64,000 nucleotides of DNA from Aureimonas sp. OT7 (GTDB taxonomy: Bacteria > Pseudomonadota > Alphaproteobacteria > Rhizobiales > Rhizobiaceae): positions 449,501 through 513,500 of the forward strand of contig NZ_CP062167.1 of assembly GCF_014844055.1 (NCBI RefSeq). The letters are read 5' to 3'. This document shows, one piece after another, positions 1-9,621 of this stretch (the stretch's first letter is position 1; each line of letters opens with the position of its first letter). The notes beneath the pieces were generated by a model. The model was given only the letters and a program-made list of their open reading frames with translations. It ran no database searches and was not told the DNA's origin. The position numbers and the translations under genes were made by a program.

Positions 1-681
1 TATCAGTTCTCGCGGGCCGACCAGGACGCCTTCGCCATGGAAACCCTGACGCGTGCCCGGTCGGCGGTGGCCGACAGCGCCTTCGCGGCCGAGATCGTGC
101 CGATGGCCCTATCGGGAAAGGGCGGCGAAACCGTCGTGGACACGGACGAGCATCCGATGAAGGTGCAGCCCGAGCGCATACCTGGTCTGAAGCCGGCGTT
201 CAGGCCCGATGGCACCATCACGGCGGCAAGCGCCTCGGTCAACGCGGATGGCGCGGCCGCGCTGCTTCTGACCACGTCCGCGCACGCACGCGCACACGGC
301 CTGCCCGTGCTGGCCACGATACTGGGCCATGCCACCCATGCCCAGGAGCCGGCATGGTACGCCACGGCGCCCATCCCGGCGATCGCCAGGCTGCTCGACC
401 GGCTGGGCTGGAGCGTCGGCGATGTTGACCTGTTCGAGATCAACGAGGCCTTCGCGCTGGTGGCCATGGCGGCCGCGCGCGAACTGTCGATTCCGCGCGA
501 GCGGCTGAACGTCAATGGCGGCGCCTGCGCACTCGGCCATCCCATCGGGGCGACGGGCGCGCGCCTGATCGTGACTCTCGTCCACGCCCTTCGGGCCCGG
601 GGTCTTCGGCGCGGCATCGCCGCCCTTTGCATCGGCGGGGGCGAGGCGACGGCCATCGCGGTGGAGTGCCCGCCGGCCTGA
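1..681 (+). CDS. Acetyl-CoA acetyltransferase (thiolase), 3' part
   Basis: C-terminal part of a thiolase that condenses two acyl-CoA units or cleaves 3-ketoacyl-CoA. The frame is open from base 1, so the gene begins outside the window; about 226 residues are visible of the usual 390-400. The second half of the family is clear: the NEAFA box (E-I-N-E-A-F-A), the NVNGGACALGHPIGATGAR block carrying the catalytic His, and the terminal CIGGGEA motif carrying the second catalytic Cys. The segment before the first internal ATG (position 37) reads like the normal thiolase sequence at that point, so this is not a separate short gene. The substrate (acetoacetyl-CoA or a longer ketoacyl-CoA) cannot be told from this part. 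Confidence 0.93.
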   Translation, partial: YQFSRADQDAFAMETLTRARSAVADSAFAAEIVPMALSGKGGETVVDTDEHPMKVQPERIPGLKPAFRPDGTITAASASVNADGAAALLLTTSAHARAHGLPVLATILGHATHAQEPAWYATAPIPAIARLLDRLGWSVGDVDLFEINEAFALVAMAAARELSIPRERLNVNGGACALGHPIGATGARLIVTLVHALRARGLRRGIAALCIGGGEATAIAVECPPA

Positions 682-745
682 GGCGCATTGCCCTTGGCCG
701 GCGCCGACCCACATCCATACGGACTCTCAGAATGGAGACCCGATA

Positions 746-940
746 ATGAGTGAAACGGACGAGCGTGCGGCCCTGGATAGCGAGATCCAGATGGTGGAAG
801 CCAATATGCGCGACCTGACGGAGGCCGCGGCAGCGGCCTCCGGGGCAGCCAACGAGGAAAACATCGCCCGTCGGCTGGAAGAGCAGCAGGAGACGCTGGA
901 CGAACTGCACCGGCGTCGCAAGGCGCTTGGTGGAGAATAG
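746..940 (+). CDS. Small coiled-coil protein, unknown function
   Basis: A 64-residue acidic, soluble protein with no signal peptide or membrane segment. Ala, Glu, Leu and Arg dominate and the spacing of Leu/Met residues suggests one long helix or a coiled coil over most of its length. A GGAG-type ribosome site lies about 12 bases before the ATG. It sits 64 bp after the thiolase and ends one base before the stop codon of the convergent HAD gene. I do not recognise a family. Coding is supported by the codon-position GC pattern and the ribosome site only. Confidence 0.6.
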   Translation: MSETDERAALDSEIQMVEANMRDLTEAAAAASGAANEENIARRLEEQQETLDELHRRRKALGGE

Positions 941-1660
941 CTAGCGCGTTTCGGCGCGATGGGCCGCGGCCAGGTCTGCCATGCTGTCGAAGCGAAAATC
1001 GACGTGCGGCATGACGCCGGGGTCCATCGTCGCGCCGAAGCCCGATTGCGCGTGCCGACGATAGATCCAGCAGCTTTTCAGGCCTGCGGCGTTGGCGGGC
1101 CCATGGTCGTGGAAGAGGCTTTCCGCCGTATGCAGGATACGGCCTTTTTCCACCCCCAGCGCTCCGAGATTGTCCAGCATATACTCGAAGTTCCGGGCGG
1201 CCGGCTTGTAGGAGCCGATGTCCTCGGCCGTATAGACGGCGTCGAATGCGACCCCCAGTTTGCGCTGGCTGTGCGCGAAGGAACGATTGTCGACATTGGA
1301 CAGGATCACCAGGCGATAATGCGACTTGAGGTAAGCCAGCGCCTCCGCTGAATCCGGGAAGGCCGGCCAGTCCTTGACGCTGTCGCCATAGGCCTCGCAG
1401 TCCGCCCACGAAACCTCGATCCCCCATTCTTCCGCGAGGCGCTTGTAGACGATGGCCAGGAGGTCGCGGTAGGGGCGGGCCGGGGTCCATGCCTGCTGGG
1501 CGGACTCGTGCCGGGCATGCGCCTGCAGGATCTGATCGCGGGTCAGGCTGTTCTTCAGGCGCCCGGTCAGGCTGCGCAAGCCCTCCATCATGCCGCTCTC
1601 CCAATCGATGAGCGTTCCGTAGCAATCGAAGGTCAGCGTGTCGAAGTCGGTCAGTTTCAT
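941..1660 (-). CDS. HAD-family hydrolase, haloacid dehalogenase type II-like
   Basis: A 239-residue cytoplasmic HAD-superfamily hydrolase with the expected length for the type II haloacid dehalogenase group. Motif I is FDCYGTLIDWE near residues 11-21, with the nucleophilic Asp and the CYGT variant typical of 2-haloacid dehalogenase-like proteins. Motif II is ILSNVDN near residue 120, and motif III is the Lys in the IGSYKPA segment. These show a complete catalytic set. Real substrates of such genes are often not haloacids, so only the fold and hydrolase class are safe. It is transcribed toward the small coiled-coil gene, and the AraC gene lies 72 bp upstream on the same strand. Confidence 0.85.
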   Translation of the reverse strand: MKLTDFDTLTFDCYGTLIDWESGMMEGLRSLTGRLKNSLTRDQILQAHARHESAQQAWTPARPYRDLLAIVYKRLAEEWGIEVSWADCEAYGDSVKDWPAFPDSAEALAYLKSHYRLVILSNVDNRSFAHSQRKLGVAFDAVYTAEDIGSYKPAARNFEYMLDNLGALGVEKGRILHTAESLFHDHGPANAAGLKSCWIYRRHAQSGFGATMDPGVMPHVDFRFDSMADLAAAHRAETR

Positions 1661-1732
1661 GGCGCGTCCGCCCCGTCTTGATTGGATCGTAGCCTTGGGT
1701 AACCGGTTTTGCCTGCCCCGGATTGACGATTT

Positions 1733-2482
1733 CTACGACGAAGCGGCGTTTTCTCGCATGGCGCGGCGATAGGCGGCCGGCGTCGTATCCAGGGTGCGGC
1801 GCATGGCGCGCGACAAGGCGCTCTGGTCGCCGTAGCCGGCGGCAAGGGCGACGTCCGCCAGCGGCAATGTTCCGGTGGCCAGCAGATCGCCGGCCCGCCG
1901 CAGGCGCGCCGCGTCCAGGAAGGCGTGCGGCGTGGTGCCCATCGCCGTCCGGAACCGGTCGTGCAGGCGGCTGACGCTCATTCCGGCGGCCTGCGCCATC
2001 GAACGGGTCGTCCAGCGGTCCTGCGGGCGTGTATCCACGGCCGCCAGCATGGCATCGAAGGCATCACGGGACGTCGGCCCGGTATCCGCAAGACTGTCGA
2101 CCAGAAGCGCCAGCCACGGCTGCGCCCCAAGCGCCGCCGTATCGTGCGTGCCTGCCGTCGCCAGCGCCATGTATTCGACCAGGCGGGCCGACATGCGCGA
2201 TATGGCTGGAAAGGGACGAAGGCGAAGCCGGTCTATCTGGCAGGCCGGCAGCAGCGTCATGTCGACATCGACGATCAGGGACCGGTTTGCGCCGGTCGCC
2301 TCCTGGCAATGGGATACGCCTTCTTCCACGAAGGCGGCGCGCATGGGAGACACACGATTTGTGCGTCCGCCGATCTCCATTTCGAAGCTGCCGCGCAACG
2401 GCAGCACGAACTGCGCGAAGGTGTGCCGCTCCGGCGGGTGGCACAGTCCGTAGCTTCGGATGTGGAAGGCTGGCTGCAGCAT
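1733..2482 (-). CDS. AraC-family transcriptional regulator
   Basis: A 249-residue regulator. The N-terminal half looks like a cupin-type sensor domain (HTFAQFVLPLRGSFEMEIGG, about residues 20-40). The C-terminal 95 residues form the double helix-turn-helix of the AraC family, including the RSMAQAAGMSVSRLHDRF first HTH and the LADVALAAGYGDQSALSRA second HTH. The effector and regulon are unknown. The downstream HAD gene is on the same strand, so it may be co-transcribed with it. Confidence 0.88.
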   Translation of the reverse strand: MLQPAFHIRSYGLCHPPERHTFAQFVLPLRGSFEMEIGGRTNRVSPMRAAFVEEGVSHCQEATGANRSLIVDVDMTLLPACQIDRLRLRPFPAISRMSARLVEYMALATAGTHDTAALGAQPWLALLVDSLADTGPTSRDAFDAMLAAVDTRPQDRWTTRSMAQAAGMSVSRLHDRFRTAMGTTPHAFLDAARLRRAGDLLATGTLPLADVALAAGYGDQSALSRAMRRTLDTTPAAYRRAMRENAASS

Positions 2483-2554
2483 ATCCCGGCGAAGTCCGAC
2501 AGATTGAAGCGTTGTGTTGCCTCTATACTGCGGGACCCCGCCAGGGCATAGGCC

Positions 2555-4765
2555 TTATCGGTTGGAGAGCCCGGCCGACTGCTCGTCCATGCGGCCGATC
2601 CCGAAGAAGAGCGTCTCGCCGGACGAGTCGTCGACACCGTCATTATCGGTGACCACAAAGCCGTAGCCTTCGGCGTCGATGGCGAAGCCTTCGACCTTGT
2701 CCACCACGTATCCGTTGGTCTGCGACTTGAGGTCCGGAATGAAGTCGCGGACAAGCTCCTTGCGAACGACCGGAAGGTCGCCGCCCAGCGCGGCCGGCTG
2801 CATATCGGCAAGGCTGACGCGCGTCAGGCTTTTCAACGCGGCCTTGTCGCCGATCAGATTGTCGCGCTCGATCAGATAGGCATACCCGTCATGGATCGTC
2901 AGCTCCGACAGGCCGACCCAGGCGCCCTCTTGCGCCGGCGCCTCCAGCGGGTAGCGCACGGCGCCCCACTGCTGCGTCTCAAGGTCATAGGCGAGCAGCT
3001 TCGTCGTGCCGGCGGGATCGTCGCCCCATGGGCGCTGGATGGCAACCCAGAGCCTGTCGCCGTCGAGCGCGATACCCTCGGCGCCGAACCGCGTCTGGCC
3101 GGCCAGGAGGATCTCCGGAAACGCAACCGTTTCGACGATGGCGCCGGATGCGTCGACATGCACCAGCCTGTGTGGAACCTCCTTCGCGGCATCGCCTTCG
3201 CTGGCGAGCCAGAAGCGGCCCTTGCCGTCGATGGCAAGTCCCTCGATATCCAGCCTGCCCGCGGGCTCGCCGTTCTCCGTCACGGTGATGGCATCGACGA
3301 TCCGTGCGGGCGATGCCGTGGCGTCGATGGTGAAGATGGTCGGCGCGCCCTTGTAGACGCTGTCGCTGGCGGCATAGAGCCTGCCGGCCCGCGTGGCATC
3401 CGAGGCGAGCGCCCCCAAGGCGCCCCAGCCGATGGGTCTGCCGTCCCGATCGTCGGAAACGAGCTGCGGATAGGCCGGCTTGCCCTCGCCACGCTCGAAC
3501 AGCATGACATGGCTGCGCGCGGCGCCGTCTTCCACCAGGTCGGCCTCGTTGGCCGTCGCCAGAAGATTGCGTCCGGGGATGGCGACAGCGCCCTCCGGCG
3601 ATATGCCTGAGGGCAGCAACTGGACGAATTCGGGCTCACCGCCCGTATCGCGGTAGACGCCGACGACGGAGCCGCGCTCCGACAGGACGAAGATCAGGTC
3701 GTCGTCGCCGAAGCGCGCGACCTCGAGCCCCTCCGGCTCCACCCCCTTTGCGTCGGACCGCTTGTCCGGATAATGGCCGGCCCGCGCGGCATGCATCTCG
3801 AACGACGGCCCGGATTCGTAGGAAACGGTGCCATCGCGGTTGAAGATGGTGAACCCGCGCGTACCGCCCTTCCAGTCGCCTTCATTGGCGATCACCAGAC
3901 GCTCTCTGCCCAGCCATTTGACGGCATCGGGCTCGCGCGGGCGGGCGTCGAGCGTGTTCGAGTAGGAAAGGACGCCGTCGTCCTCGGTGTCGATCCCCTC
4001 CAGCGCAACGGTCCCGGCGCTGAAATGGCCTGTGACGGCACCGGACGCACCGTCGATGATCACGATGTGGTTGTTCTCCTGCAGGGTGACGGCCAGCTCG
4101 TTGGCATCGTTGAAGGCGACGAATTCGGGTTCCGGGTCCTCCGGGGCGATTTCGGCAAGCTCCGTCACGTCGACCTTCCTGAGGCTTTGGCAGTCCGGAA
4201 GTCCGTTCGACAGCGCAAGCAGCACCACATAGCCGGCCGGCATCTGGGGCAGGGCGCCGTCGTTCAGATCTTCGTCGCGCTCGTTCTCGATCGCGACTGC
4301 CGCCAGCGTTCCGTCCGGCGACACGGCGACGGAATCCGGCTGGCCGCCGAGGTCGCAGGTGGCCACGACCTGATGGCCGGACAGTGAAACGACGGCCAGT
4401 TCACCCGTCGGGTCCGTCTTCGAATCCGATGTACGAAGGCCCACCAGTACATTGGCCCCGGCCGTGGCGACGGATGTCGGCTCACCCTCGAAGGTCACGT
4501 ATCCGGCCGCCTTCGGGGCCCTGGCATCCGTGATGTCGATGAAGCCTATGCCGCCATGCGGGCTGTCGGAATAGACGAGCATCGACCCGTCACTGGAAGC
4601 GGCGATGATCTCGGCAGAGGTCTCGCTGTCGCGGTCGACACCCTCGGGCAGGTTCAGCGCGACCGGAAAGGACGCGATGCGGTTGAACACGGGCTCGGCC
4701 GTCGCGGACAAGGCCGATGACGTCAGAAGCAATGCGGCGAGGGGCAGGGTCATGGGGTGGCGCAC
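2555..4765 (-). CDS. Secreted esterase-like/phytase-type beta-propeller protein
   Basis: A 736-residue exported protein. Residues 1-23 form a Sec signal peptide ending near TAEP. The rest is rich in short beta-propeller repeats of the SDGSMLVYSD and SPDGTLAAVA kind. The C-terminal third (PEGLEVARFGDDDLIF, then LDIEGLAIDGKGRFWLASEG and VEGFAIDAEGYGFVVTDNDG) matches the esterase-like activity of phytase domain family. The product is probably a periplasmic or surface phosphoesterase, but the substrate is not known. The start at 4765 is a GTG with an AGAGG site about ten bases upstream; the ATG at 4753 would shorten the signal peptide by four residues and has no good site. A 73-bp gap separates it from the AraC gene. 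Confidence 0.8.
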   Translation of the reverse strand: MRHPMTLPLAALLLTSSALSATAEPVFNRIASFPVALNLPEGVDRDSETSAEIIAASSDGSMLVYSDSPHGGIGFIDITDARAPKAAGYVTFEGEPTSVATAGANVLVGLRTSDSKTDPTGELAVVSLSGHQVVATCDLGGQPDSVAVSPDGTLAAVAIENERDEDLNDGALPQMPAGYVVLLALSNGLPDCQSLRKVDVTELAEIAPEDPEPEFVAFNDANELAVTLQENNHIVIIDGASGAVTGHFSAGTVALEGIDTEDDGVLSYSNTLDARPREPDAVKWLGRERLVIANEGDWKGGTRGFTIFNRDGTVSYESGPSFEMHAARAGHYPDKRSDAKGVEPEGLEVARFGDDDLIFVLSERGSVVGVYRDTGGEPEFVQLLPSGISPEGAVAIPGRNLLATANEADLVEDGAARSHVMLFERGEGKPAYPQLVSDDRDGRPIGWGALGALASDATRAGRLYAASDSVYKGAPTIFTIDATASPARIVDAITVTENGEPAGRLDIEGLAIDGKGRFWLASEGDAAKEVPHRLVHVDASGAIVETVAFPEILLAGQTRFGAEGIALDGDRLWVAIQRPWGDDPAGTTKLLAYDLETQQWGAVRYPLEAPAQEGAWVGLSELTIHDGYAYLIERDNLIGDKAALKSLTRVSLADMQPAALGGDLPVVRKELVRDFIPDLKSQTNGYVVDKVEGFAIDAEGYGFVVTDNDGVDDSSGETLFFGIGRMDEQSAGLSNR

Positions 4766-4870
4766 GGGGGCGAACCTCTTGCTGTGGCGATGCCGCTTCC
4801 AAGCAAAAGGGCGCTACACCCGCATGACAACTCGATGACGAAACAATGACAGGTTGTGCCTGCCGACCGG

Positions 4871-5755
4871 TCAGAACGGGGTCGCGAGACCGTCGTCGGC
4901 TATGCGCAGGAGATACTGGCCATAGGTGCTCTTGCCGAGTTCGCGGCCGAGCGACCGCAACTGGTCGGCATCGATGAACCCGTTGACGAAGGCGATCTCT
5001 TCCGGGCAGCAGACCTTGAACCCCTGCCGCTGTTCCAGCGTCTGTACGAACTCCGCGGCCTGCAGCAGCGAATCCGGCGTACCGGTGTCGAGCCAGGCGA
5101 AGCCACGTCCCATCGGTTCGACGGCGAGTTTGCCTTCCTCGAGATAGATCTTGTTGAGGTCGGTGATCTCGAGTTCGCCGCGCGGGGAGGGCTTGAGGCT
5201 GCGCGCGATCTCAGATGCGCGGCCATCGTAGAAATAAAGGCCGGTGATGGCCCAGTTGGATTTCGGCTTTTCCGGCTTTTCCTCGATGGAAACGGCGCGG
5301 CCGTCCGGGCCGAACTCGACCACACCATACCGTTCGGGATCGCTGACGTGGTAGGCGAAGACCGTGGCGCCGTTGGCGCGGCCGGAGGCGTTGCGCAGCA
5401 GTTCGGGCAGGCCATGGCCGTAGAAGAGGTTGTCGCCCAGGATCAGCGACGATGGCTCGCCGCCGATGAACTCCTCGCCGATCAGGTAGGCCTGCGCCAG
5501 GCCGTCCGGGCTGGGCTGCTCTGCGTAGGAAAGTTTGATCCCGAGCCGTTCTCCGCTGCCAAGCAGGGCCTGGAAGCGCGGCAAATCGTGCGGCGTGGAT
5601 ATGATGAGGATCTCGCGGATCCCGGCGGACATCAGGACAGACAGCGGATAATAGATCATCGGCTTGTCGTAGACGGGCAGAAGCTGCTTCGATGCCACGA
5701 GCGTCATCGGATGCAGACGCGTTCCGCTTCCGCCGGCGAGGATGATCCCCTTCAT
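4871..5755 (-). CDS. rfbA: Glucose-1-phosphate thymidylyltransferase
   Basis: A 294-residue enzyme making dTDP-glucose from dTTP and glucose-1-phosphate, the first step of dTDP-L-rhamnose synthesis. The N-terminal nucleotide-binding signature [17 protein letters not shown] is intact. Further family blocks are [29 protein letters not shown] and ITGLYFYD. A six-residue in-frame extension to 5773 exists, but the canonical start MKGIILAGG is at 5755. It is divergent from rfbCBD, so the four genes use two transcripts from one shared intergenic region. Confidence 0.97.
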   Translation of the reverse strand: MKGIILAGGSGTRLHPMTLVASKQLLPVYDKPMIYYPLSVLMSAGIREILIISTPHDLPRFQALLGSGERLGIKLSYAEQPSPDGLAQAYLIGEEFIGGEPSSLILGDNLFYGHGLPELLRNASGRANGATVFAYHVSDPERYGVVEFGPDGRAVSIEEKPEKPKSNWAITGLYFYDGRASEIARSLKPSPRGELEITDLNKIYLEEGKLAVEPMGRGFAWLDTGTPDSLLQAAEFVQTLEQRQGFKVCCPEEIAFVNGFIDADQLRSLGRELGKSTYGQYLLRIADDGLATPF

Positions 5756-5951
5756 AGGCCTGTCCCACTCCATGCAAACAATCGCCGCCTTCTACCGGAA
5801 GACTGCCGGCTGCGAAAGATTTTCCTGCATAGCGCGGCGATACGCCTACCAAAGGGCGATTTTCCTTTCTGCCGGATTTGGTCTAGAGCGATCTGAAACG
5901 AATATGCATCGTGGGCCACCCTGCCGAGGTGGCGACTTTCATGGAGAGATG
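5756..5951. promoter_or_regulatory. Divergent intergenic region between rfbA and rfbC
   Basis: About 195 bp separate the divergent rfbA and rfbC starts, so both promoters must lie here. The stretch is more AT-rich around 5860-5910 than the surrounding genes. No convincing -35/-10 pair, JUMPstart element or operator palindrome could be picked by eye. An open frame continues through this stretch in the rfbC frame, but it lacks similarity to the family and is probably not translated. Confidence 0.45.
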
Positions 5952-6518
5952 ATGCTCGATATACAAAGGCTTGCCTTGCAGGACGTGCTTGAGATCAAGC
6001 CCCGCAAGTTCGGCGACGACCGTGGCTTCTTTGCCGAAACATATAATCGGCAGCGCTTTCACGATGCGGGCGTCGGGACCGATTGGATTCAGGACAACCA
6101 GTCATTCTCGGCCGAACCGTTCACCCTGCGCGGCCTTCATTATCAGGAGCCACCCTTTGCGCAGGACAAGCTGGTCCGCGTCCTCAGGGGCCGCATCCTG
6201 GACGTCGCTGTGGATATAAGAAGGGGTTCGCCTACTTTCGGCAATTGGGTCTCGCTGGAATTGTCGGCGGACGCCTTCAACCAGATACTGGTGCCTGCGG
6301 GGTTCGCGCATGGCTTCCTAACGCTGGAGCCGGATACGGAGGTCTTCTACAAGGTTTCCGCGCCCTACAGCGCCGCGCATGACCGCTCCATCCGCTTTGA
6401 CGATCCCGATATCGGCATTGATTGGCCGCTGGCTGGACAGCGGCCCATTCTTTCGGCGAAAGATGAAGCGGCGCCGCTCCTCTCGCATGTCGAAACGCCC
6501 TTCGTTTATGGAGCTTGA
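5952..6518 (+). CDS. rfbC: dTDP-4-dehydrorhamnose 3,5-epimerase
   Basis: A 188-residue cupin epimerase acting on dTDP-4-dehydro-6-deoxyglucose. Family blocks are KFGDDRGFFAETYN, the QDNQSFS segment, LRGLHYQEPPFAQDKLVRV (with the catalytic His) and PAGFAHGFLTLEPDTEVFYK. The start was set at the second of two tandem ATGs (5949 and 5952), which has GGAG about five bases upstream and gives the usual family length. The longer frame back to 5742 covers the intergenic region and is not typical of the family. It is followed after three bases by rfbB. Confidence 0.95.
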   Translation: MLDIQRLALQDVLEIKPRKFGDDRGFFAETYNRQRFHDAGVGTDWIQDNQSFSAEPFTLRGLHYQEPPFAQDKLVRVLRGRILDVAVDIRRGSPTFGNWVSLELSADAFNQILVPAGFAHGFLTLEPDTEVFYKVSAPYSAAHDRSIRFDDPDIGIDWPLAGQRPILSAKDEAAPLLSHVETPFVYGA

Positions 6519-6521
6519 TCG

Positions 6522-7586
6522 ATGAAAATCCTCGTGACCGGCGGCGCCGGTTTCATAGGCTCGGCGGTGTGTCGTCATCTCATCCACGATACGGAGCATG
6601 AGGTCGTCAATCTCGACAAGCTGACCTATGCAGCGACGCTCGGGTCGGTGGCGGAGCTGGAGGGCAACACCCGCTACCGCTTCGTGCAGGGCGATATCTG
6701 CGACCGGGCCTTCGTGGAAGGGGTCCTTGGGGAAACGCAGCCGGATGCGATCATGCATCTTGCCGCCGAAAGCCATGTCGACCGCTCGATCGATGGGCCT
6801 GGGGATTTTATCGAAACGAATATCGTCGGCACCTATCAGCTGCTGGAAGCGGCGCGCGGATACTGGTCTGGGCTTGATGATGCCCGCAAGGAGCGCTTCC
6901 GCTTCCACCATATCTCGACCGACGAGGTGTATGGCCAGCTTCCGCTGGGCGGCGGGTTGTTCACCGAAGATACGCCTTATGCGCCGTCTTCGCCTTATTC
7001 GGCCTCCAAGGCGTCGTCTGACCATCTGGTGATGGCCTGGCATCACACCTACCATATGCCGGTGGTGCTTTCGAACTGCTCGAACAATTACGGACCGTAT
7101 CACTTCCCTGAAAAGCTCATTCCCCTGGTCATCCTGAATGGTTTGGAAGGGAAGGAGCTGCCGGTCTACGGCAAAGGCGAGAACGTCCGTGACTGGCTGT
7201 TCGTGGAAGATCATGCCCGCGCGCTGGTGCTGGTCGCCACCAACGGAGAGCCGGGCCGATCCTATAACATCGGCGGGCGCAATGAGCGGTCCAACTTGAC
7301 CGTCGTCGAGACGATCTGCGATACGCTAGACAGGCTCCGGCCGCTTGCCGACGGGGGCAAGCGCCGCGACCTGATCCGCTTCGTCACGGACCGGCCCGGC
7401 CACGATCTGCGCTATGCGATCGATGCGACACGTATCGAAACGGAACTGGGTTGGAAGGCGCAGGAGAACTTCGAGAGCGGCCTCGAAAAGACCGTGCGCT
7501 GGTACCTCGACAACGAGGCCTGGTGGCGACCCATCCGCGAGAAGCGCTATAGCGGCGAACGGCTGGGCCAGAAGGTTTCCGCATGA
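6522..7586 (+). CDS. rfbB: dTDP-glucose 4,6-dehydratase
   Basis: A 354-residue extended short-chain dehydrogenase converting dTDP-glucose to dTDP-4-dehydro-6-deoxyglucose. The NAD-binding motif [14 protein letters not shown] is at residues 7-20. The STDEVYG block carries the catalytic Thr-Asp-Glu, and [10 protein letters not shown] carries the YxxxK pair. [19 protein letters not shown] and [14 protein letters not shown] are also typical. Length is normal. The gene overlaps rfbD by four bases (ATGA), which implies translational coupling. Confidence 0.97.
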   Translation: MKILVTGGAGFIGSAVCRHLIHDTEHEVVNLDKLTYAATLGSVAELEGNTRYRFVQGDICDRAFVEGVLGETQPDAIMHLAAESHVDRSIDGPGDFIETNIVGTYQLLEAARGYWSGLDDARKERFRFHHISTDEVYGQLPLGGGLFTEDTPYAPSSPYSASKASSDHLVMAWHHTYHMPVVLSNCSNNYGPYHFPEKLIPLVILNGLEGKELPVYGKGENVRDWLFVEDHARALVLVATNGEPGRSYNIGGRNERSNLTVVETICDTLDRLRPLADGGKRRDLIRFVTDRPGHDLRYAIDATRIETELGWKAQENFESGLEKTVRWYLDNEAWWRPIREKRYSGERLGQKVSA

Positions 7587-8467
7587 GGCTGAAGCTGCTT
7601 GTTACCGGGCGGGATGGGCAGGTGGCGCAGGCGCTTTTGGCGCAGGCTTCCGACGATCTGCAAGTCGTCGCCATCGGCCGGCCGGTGCTGGACCTGACGG
7701 ATCGTGCTTCCATTGAACGAGTCATTGCGGCAGAGCGGCCGGACATCGTCGTGAATGCCGCTGCCTATACTGCGGTCGACAAGGCCGAGAGCGAGGAAGA
7801 GACGGCCTTCGCTGTCAATGCCGAGGGCGCCGGCAATGTTGCCGCGGCTGCCGCCGCCGCGGGGCTTCCCATCATTCACATCTCCACCGACTACGTGTTT
7901 CCCGGCGACAAGGCGTCGCCCTATGTCGAAACCGATCCTACAGGGCCGCAGGGCGCTTATGGCCGCAGCAAGCTGGCAGGAGAAGCGGCCGTCGCCGCCG
8001 CCAACCCATGTCACGTCATACTGCGTACGGCCTGGGTTTACAGCGCGTACGGCAACAACTTCCTCAAGACGATGCTGCGCGTTGCGGAGACGCGCGATAC
8101 TTTGCGTGTCGTCGCCGACCAGCATGGCACGCCCACCTATGCGCCGGATATTGCCGAGGGCATCGTGGCCGTTGCACGCCGGCTCGCCTCTGATGGGAAC
8201 ACGCCGGTGGGCGTGTTCCACATGGTGTCGTCCGGCGAAACGACCTGGGCTGGCTTTGCTGAAGAGATCTTCCGCCAATCGAAGGCCCTCGGCGGCGTCC
8301 ATGCCGCCGTCGAGCCCATCGGCACTGAAGATTACCCCACGCCGGCGTGCAGGCCCGCCAACTCGCGGCTAGACACGGCCCGCTTCACCAGCGTGTTCGG
8401 TACGAGGCTCCCGGAATGGGAGTCGGGCGTCGCGCAATGCCTGAAGGCCCTGGGTCAGACGGATTGA
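7583..8467 (+). CDS. rfbD: dTDP-4-dehydrorhamnose reductase
   Basis: A 294-residue reductase for the last step to dTDP-L-rhamnose. Visible motifs are the N-terminal [11 protein letters not shown] nucleotide-binding loop, [16 protein letters not shown], the STDYVFPGD block, YGRSKLAGE with the catalytic Tyr and Lys, and [13 protein letters not shown]. Start and stop overlap the neighbouring frames, so it sits in one transcript with rfbC and rfbB and with the glycosyltransferases that follow. With rfbA the whole rhamnose donor pathway is present. Confidence 0.97.
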   Translation: MRLKLLVTGRDGQVAQALLAQASDDLQVVAIGRPVLDLTDRASIERVIAAERPDIVVNAAAYTAVDKAESEEETAFAVNAEGAGNVAAAAAAAGLPIIHISTDYVFPGDKASPYVETDPTGPQGAYGRSKLAGEAAVAAANPCHVILRTAWVYSAYGNNFLKTMLRVAETRDTLRVVADQHGTPTYAPDIAEGIVAVARRLASDGNTPVGVFHMVSSGETTWAGFAEEIFRQSKALGGVHAAVEPIGTEDYPTPACRPANSRLDTARFTSVFGTRLPEWESGVAQCLKALGQTD

Positions 8468-9621
8468 TAAGAGCAGACCCGCATACGCGCTCCAGCGAAA
8501 GCCGCAAACTTGCCTTCATCGTCACGGAGGACTGGTTCTTCGCATCGCATTTCCTGCCGATGATCCGCGCGGCCCGCGATGCGGGACTGGAGCCCGTCGT
8601 GATCGCGCGGGTTCGCGAGCATGGCGACAGGATCGCCGAGGCCGGTGCGCGGGTCATCGCATTCGAAGCCGACAGGCGAAGCCTCAATCCCTTCGCGATC
8701 CTTGGGTCGATCGCACGCATGGCGGCGATCCTGCGTCGAGAAAACATCGACCGGGTGCATCTGATTGCCTTGCGCTCCATCATCGTGGGCAGCGTGGCAG
8801 CCTCGCTTGCCGGCATCGGCAAACGTGTTTTCGCGGTCACCGGCGGCGGTGTACTGACCGCACGAACGGATGGGGTGGGTCGCCTTTCGGCCTGGACACT
8901 TGCCTTCCTGGTCAAGGATGTGCTTGCGACCGGTTCGACGCAATATCTGTTCGAGAACAGGGACGACCCTGTCCGCTTTGGGCTGCATCCGGACAGTCCT
9001 CGCGTTACCATCGTTGGCGGAGCGGGCATCGATCCGGATCGTCTCCGTCCGTCGCCCATGCCCGGAATGCCGCCTCTGAAGGTTGCGATCGTTGCGCGTA
9101 TGGTCTGGTCGAAGGGCGTGGACCTCGCGGTCGAAGCCGTGCAACGCGCAAGGGCCCGGGGTGCTGACATACAGCTGTCGCTCTATGGCGCACCGGACGA
9201 GCATAATCCGAAGGCGATATCGCAGGCCACTCTGCGGTCTTGGTCCCGGATCGATGGCATAGCCTGGATGGGCGTTTCGCGCGATGTCCGGGCAGTGTGG
9301 GAAAAGCATCATCTGGCCTGCCTGCCGTCGCGCGGCGGTGAGGGGCTTCCTCGAACCCTTCTGGAAGCCGCGGCCTGTGGGCGTGGCCTGCTGACGACGG
9401 ATGTACCGGGCTGTCGCAGTTTCGTTCGCAACGATATCGATGGGCTGGTCGTCGCCCCAAACGATGTGTCGGCCCTCGAAGACGCCTTGATGACCGTCTG
9501 GGCCGAACCCGACCGTGTGGGACGCTACGGCGCGTCGGCTCGCGGCAGGGTCGAAAACGGCTACACCGTCGACGACGTCGTTGCAGCGACGACAGCGCTG
9601 TATGTCAGGTGGGATGCCTGA
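8437..9621 (+). CDS. Glycosyltransferase family 4 protein
   Basis: About 394 residues with a two-domain GT-B layout. The N-terminal domain begins at RKLAFIVTEDWFFASHFLP. The C-terminal domain has VAIVARMVWSKGVDLAVEA and the donor-binding CLPSRGGEGLPRTLLEAAACG motif with its E-x7-E pattern. It resembles GT4 enzymes acting on undecaprenyl-linked sugars. The start is uncertain: ATG 8437 overlaps rfbD by 31 bases, while TTG 8464 sits on the rfbD stop; conserved sequence begins only after both. It probably adds a sugar to the glycan exported by the downstream ABC system. Confidence 0.85.
   Translation: MPEGPGSDGLIRADPHTRSSESRKLAFIVTEDWFFASHFLPMIRAARDAGLEPVVIARVREHGDRIAEAGARVIAFEADRRSLNPFAILGSIARMAAILRRENIDRVHLIALRSIIVGSVAASLAGIGKRVFAVTGGGVLTARTDGVGRLSAWTLAFLVKDVLATGSTQYLFENRDDPVRFGLHPDSPRVTIVGGAGIDPDRLRPSPMPGMPPLKVAIVARMVWSKGVDLAVEAVQRARARGADIQLSLYGAPDEHNPKAISQATLRSWSRIDGIAWMGVSRDVRAVWEKHHLACLPSRGGEGLPRTLLEAAACGRGLLTTDVPGCRSFVRNDIDGLVVAPNDVSALEDALMTVWAEPDRVGRYGASARGRVENGYTVDDVVAATTALYVRWDA

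Noticed and set aside
3..1625. A 540-codon open frame on the minus strand across the thiolase and HAD genes
   Set aside because: Runs opposite or out of frame to genes with clear motifs; Arg/Pro/Ala-rich shadow caused by high GC.
5742..5951. N-terminal extension of rfbC
   Set aside because: No similarity to the family; tandem ATGs at 5949/5952 with a ribosome site give normal length.
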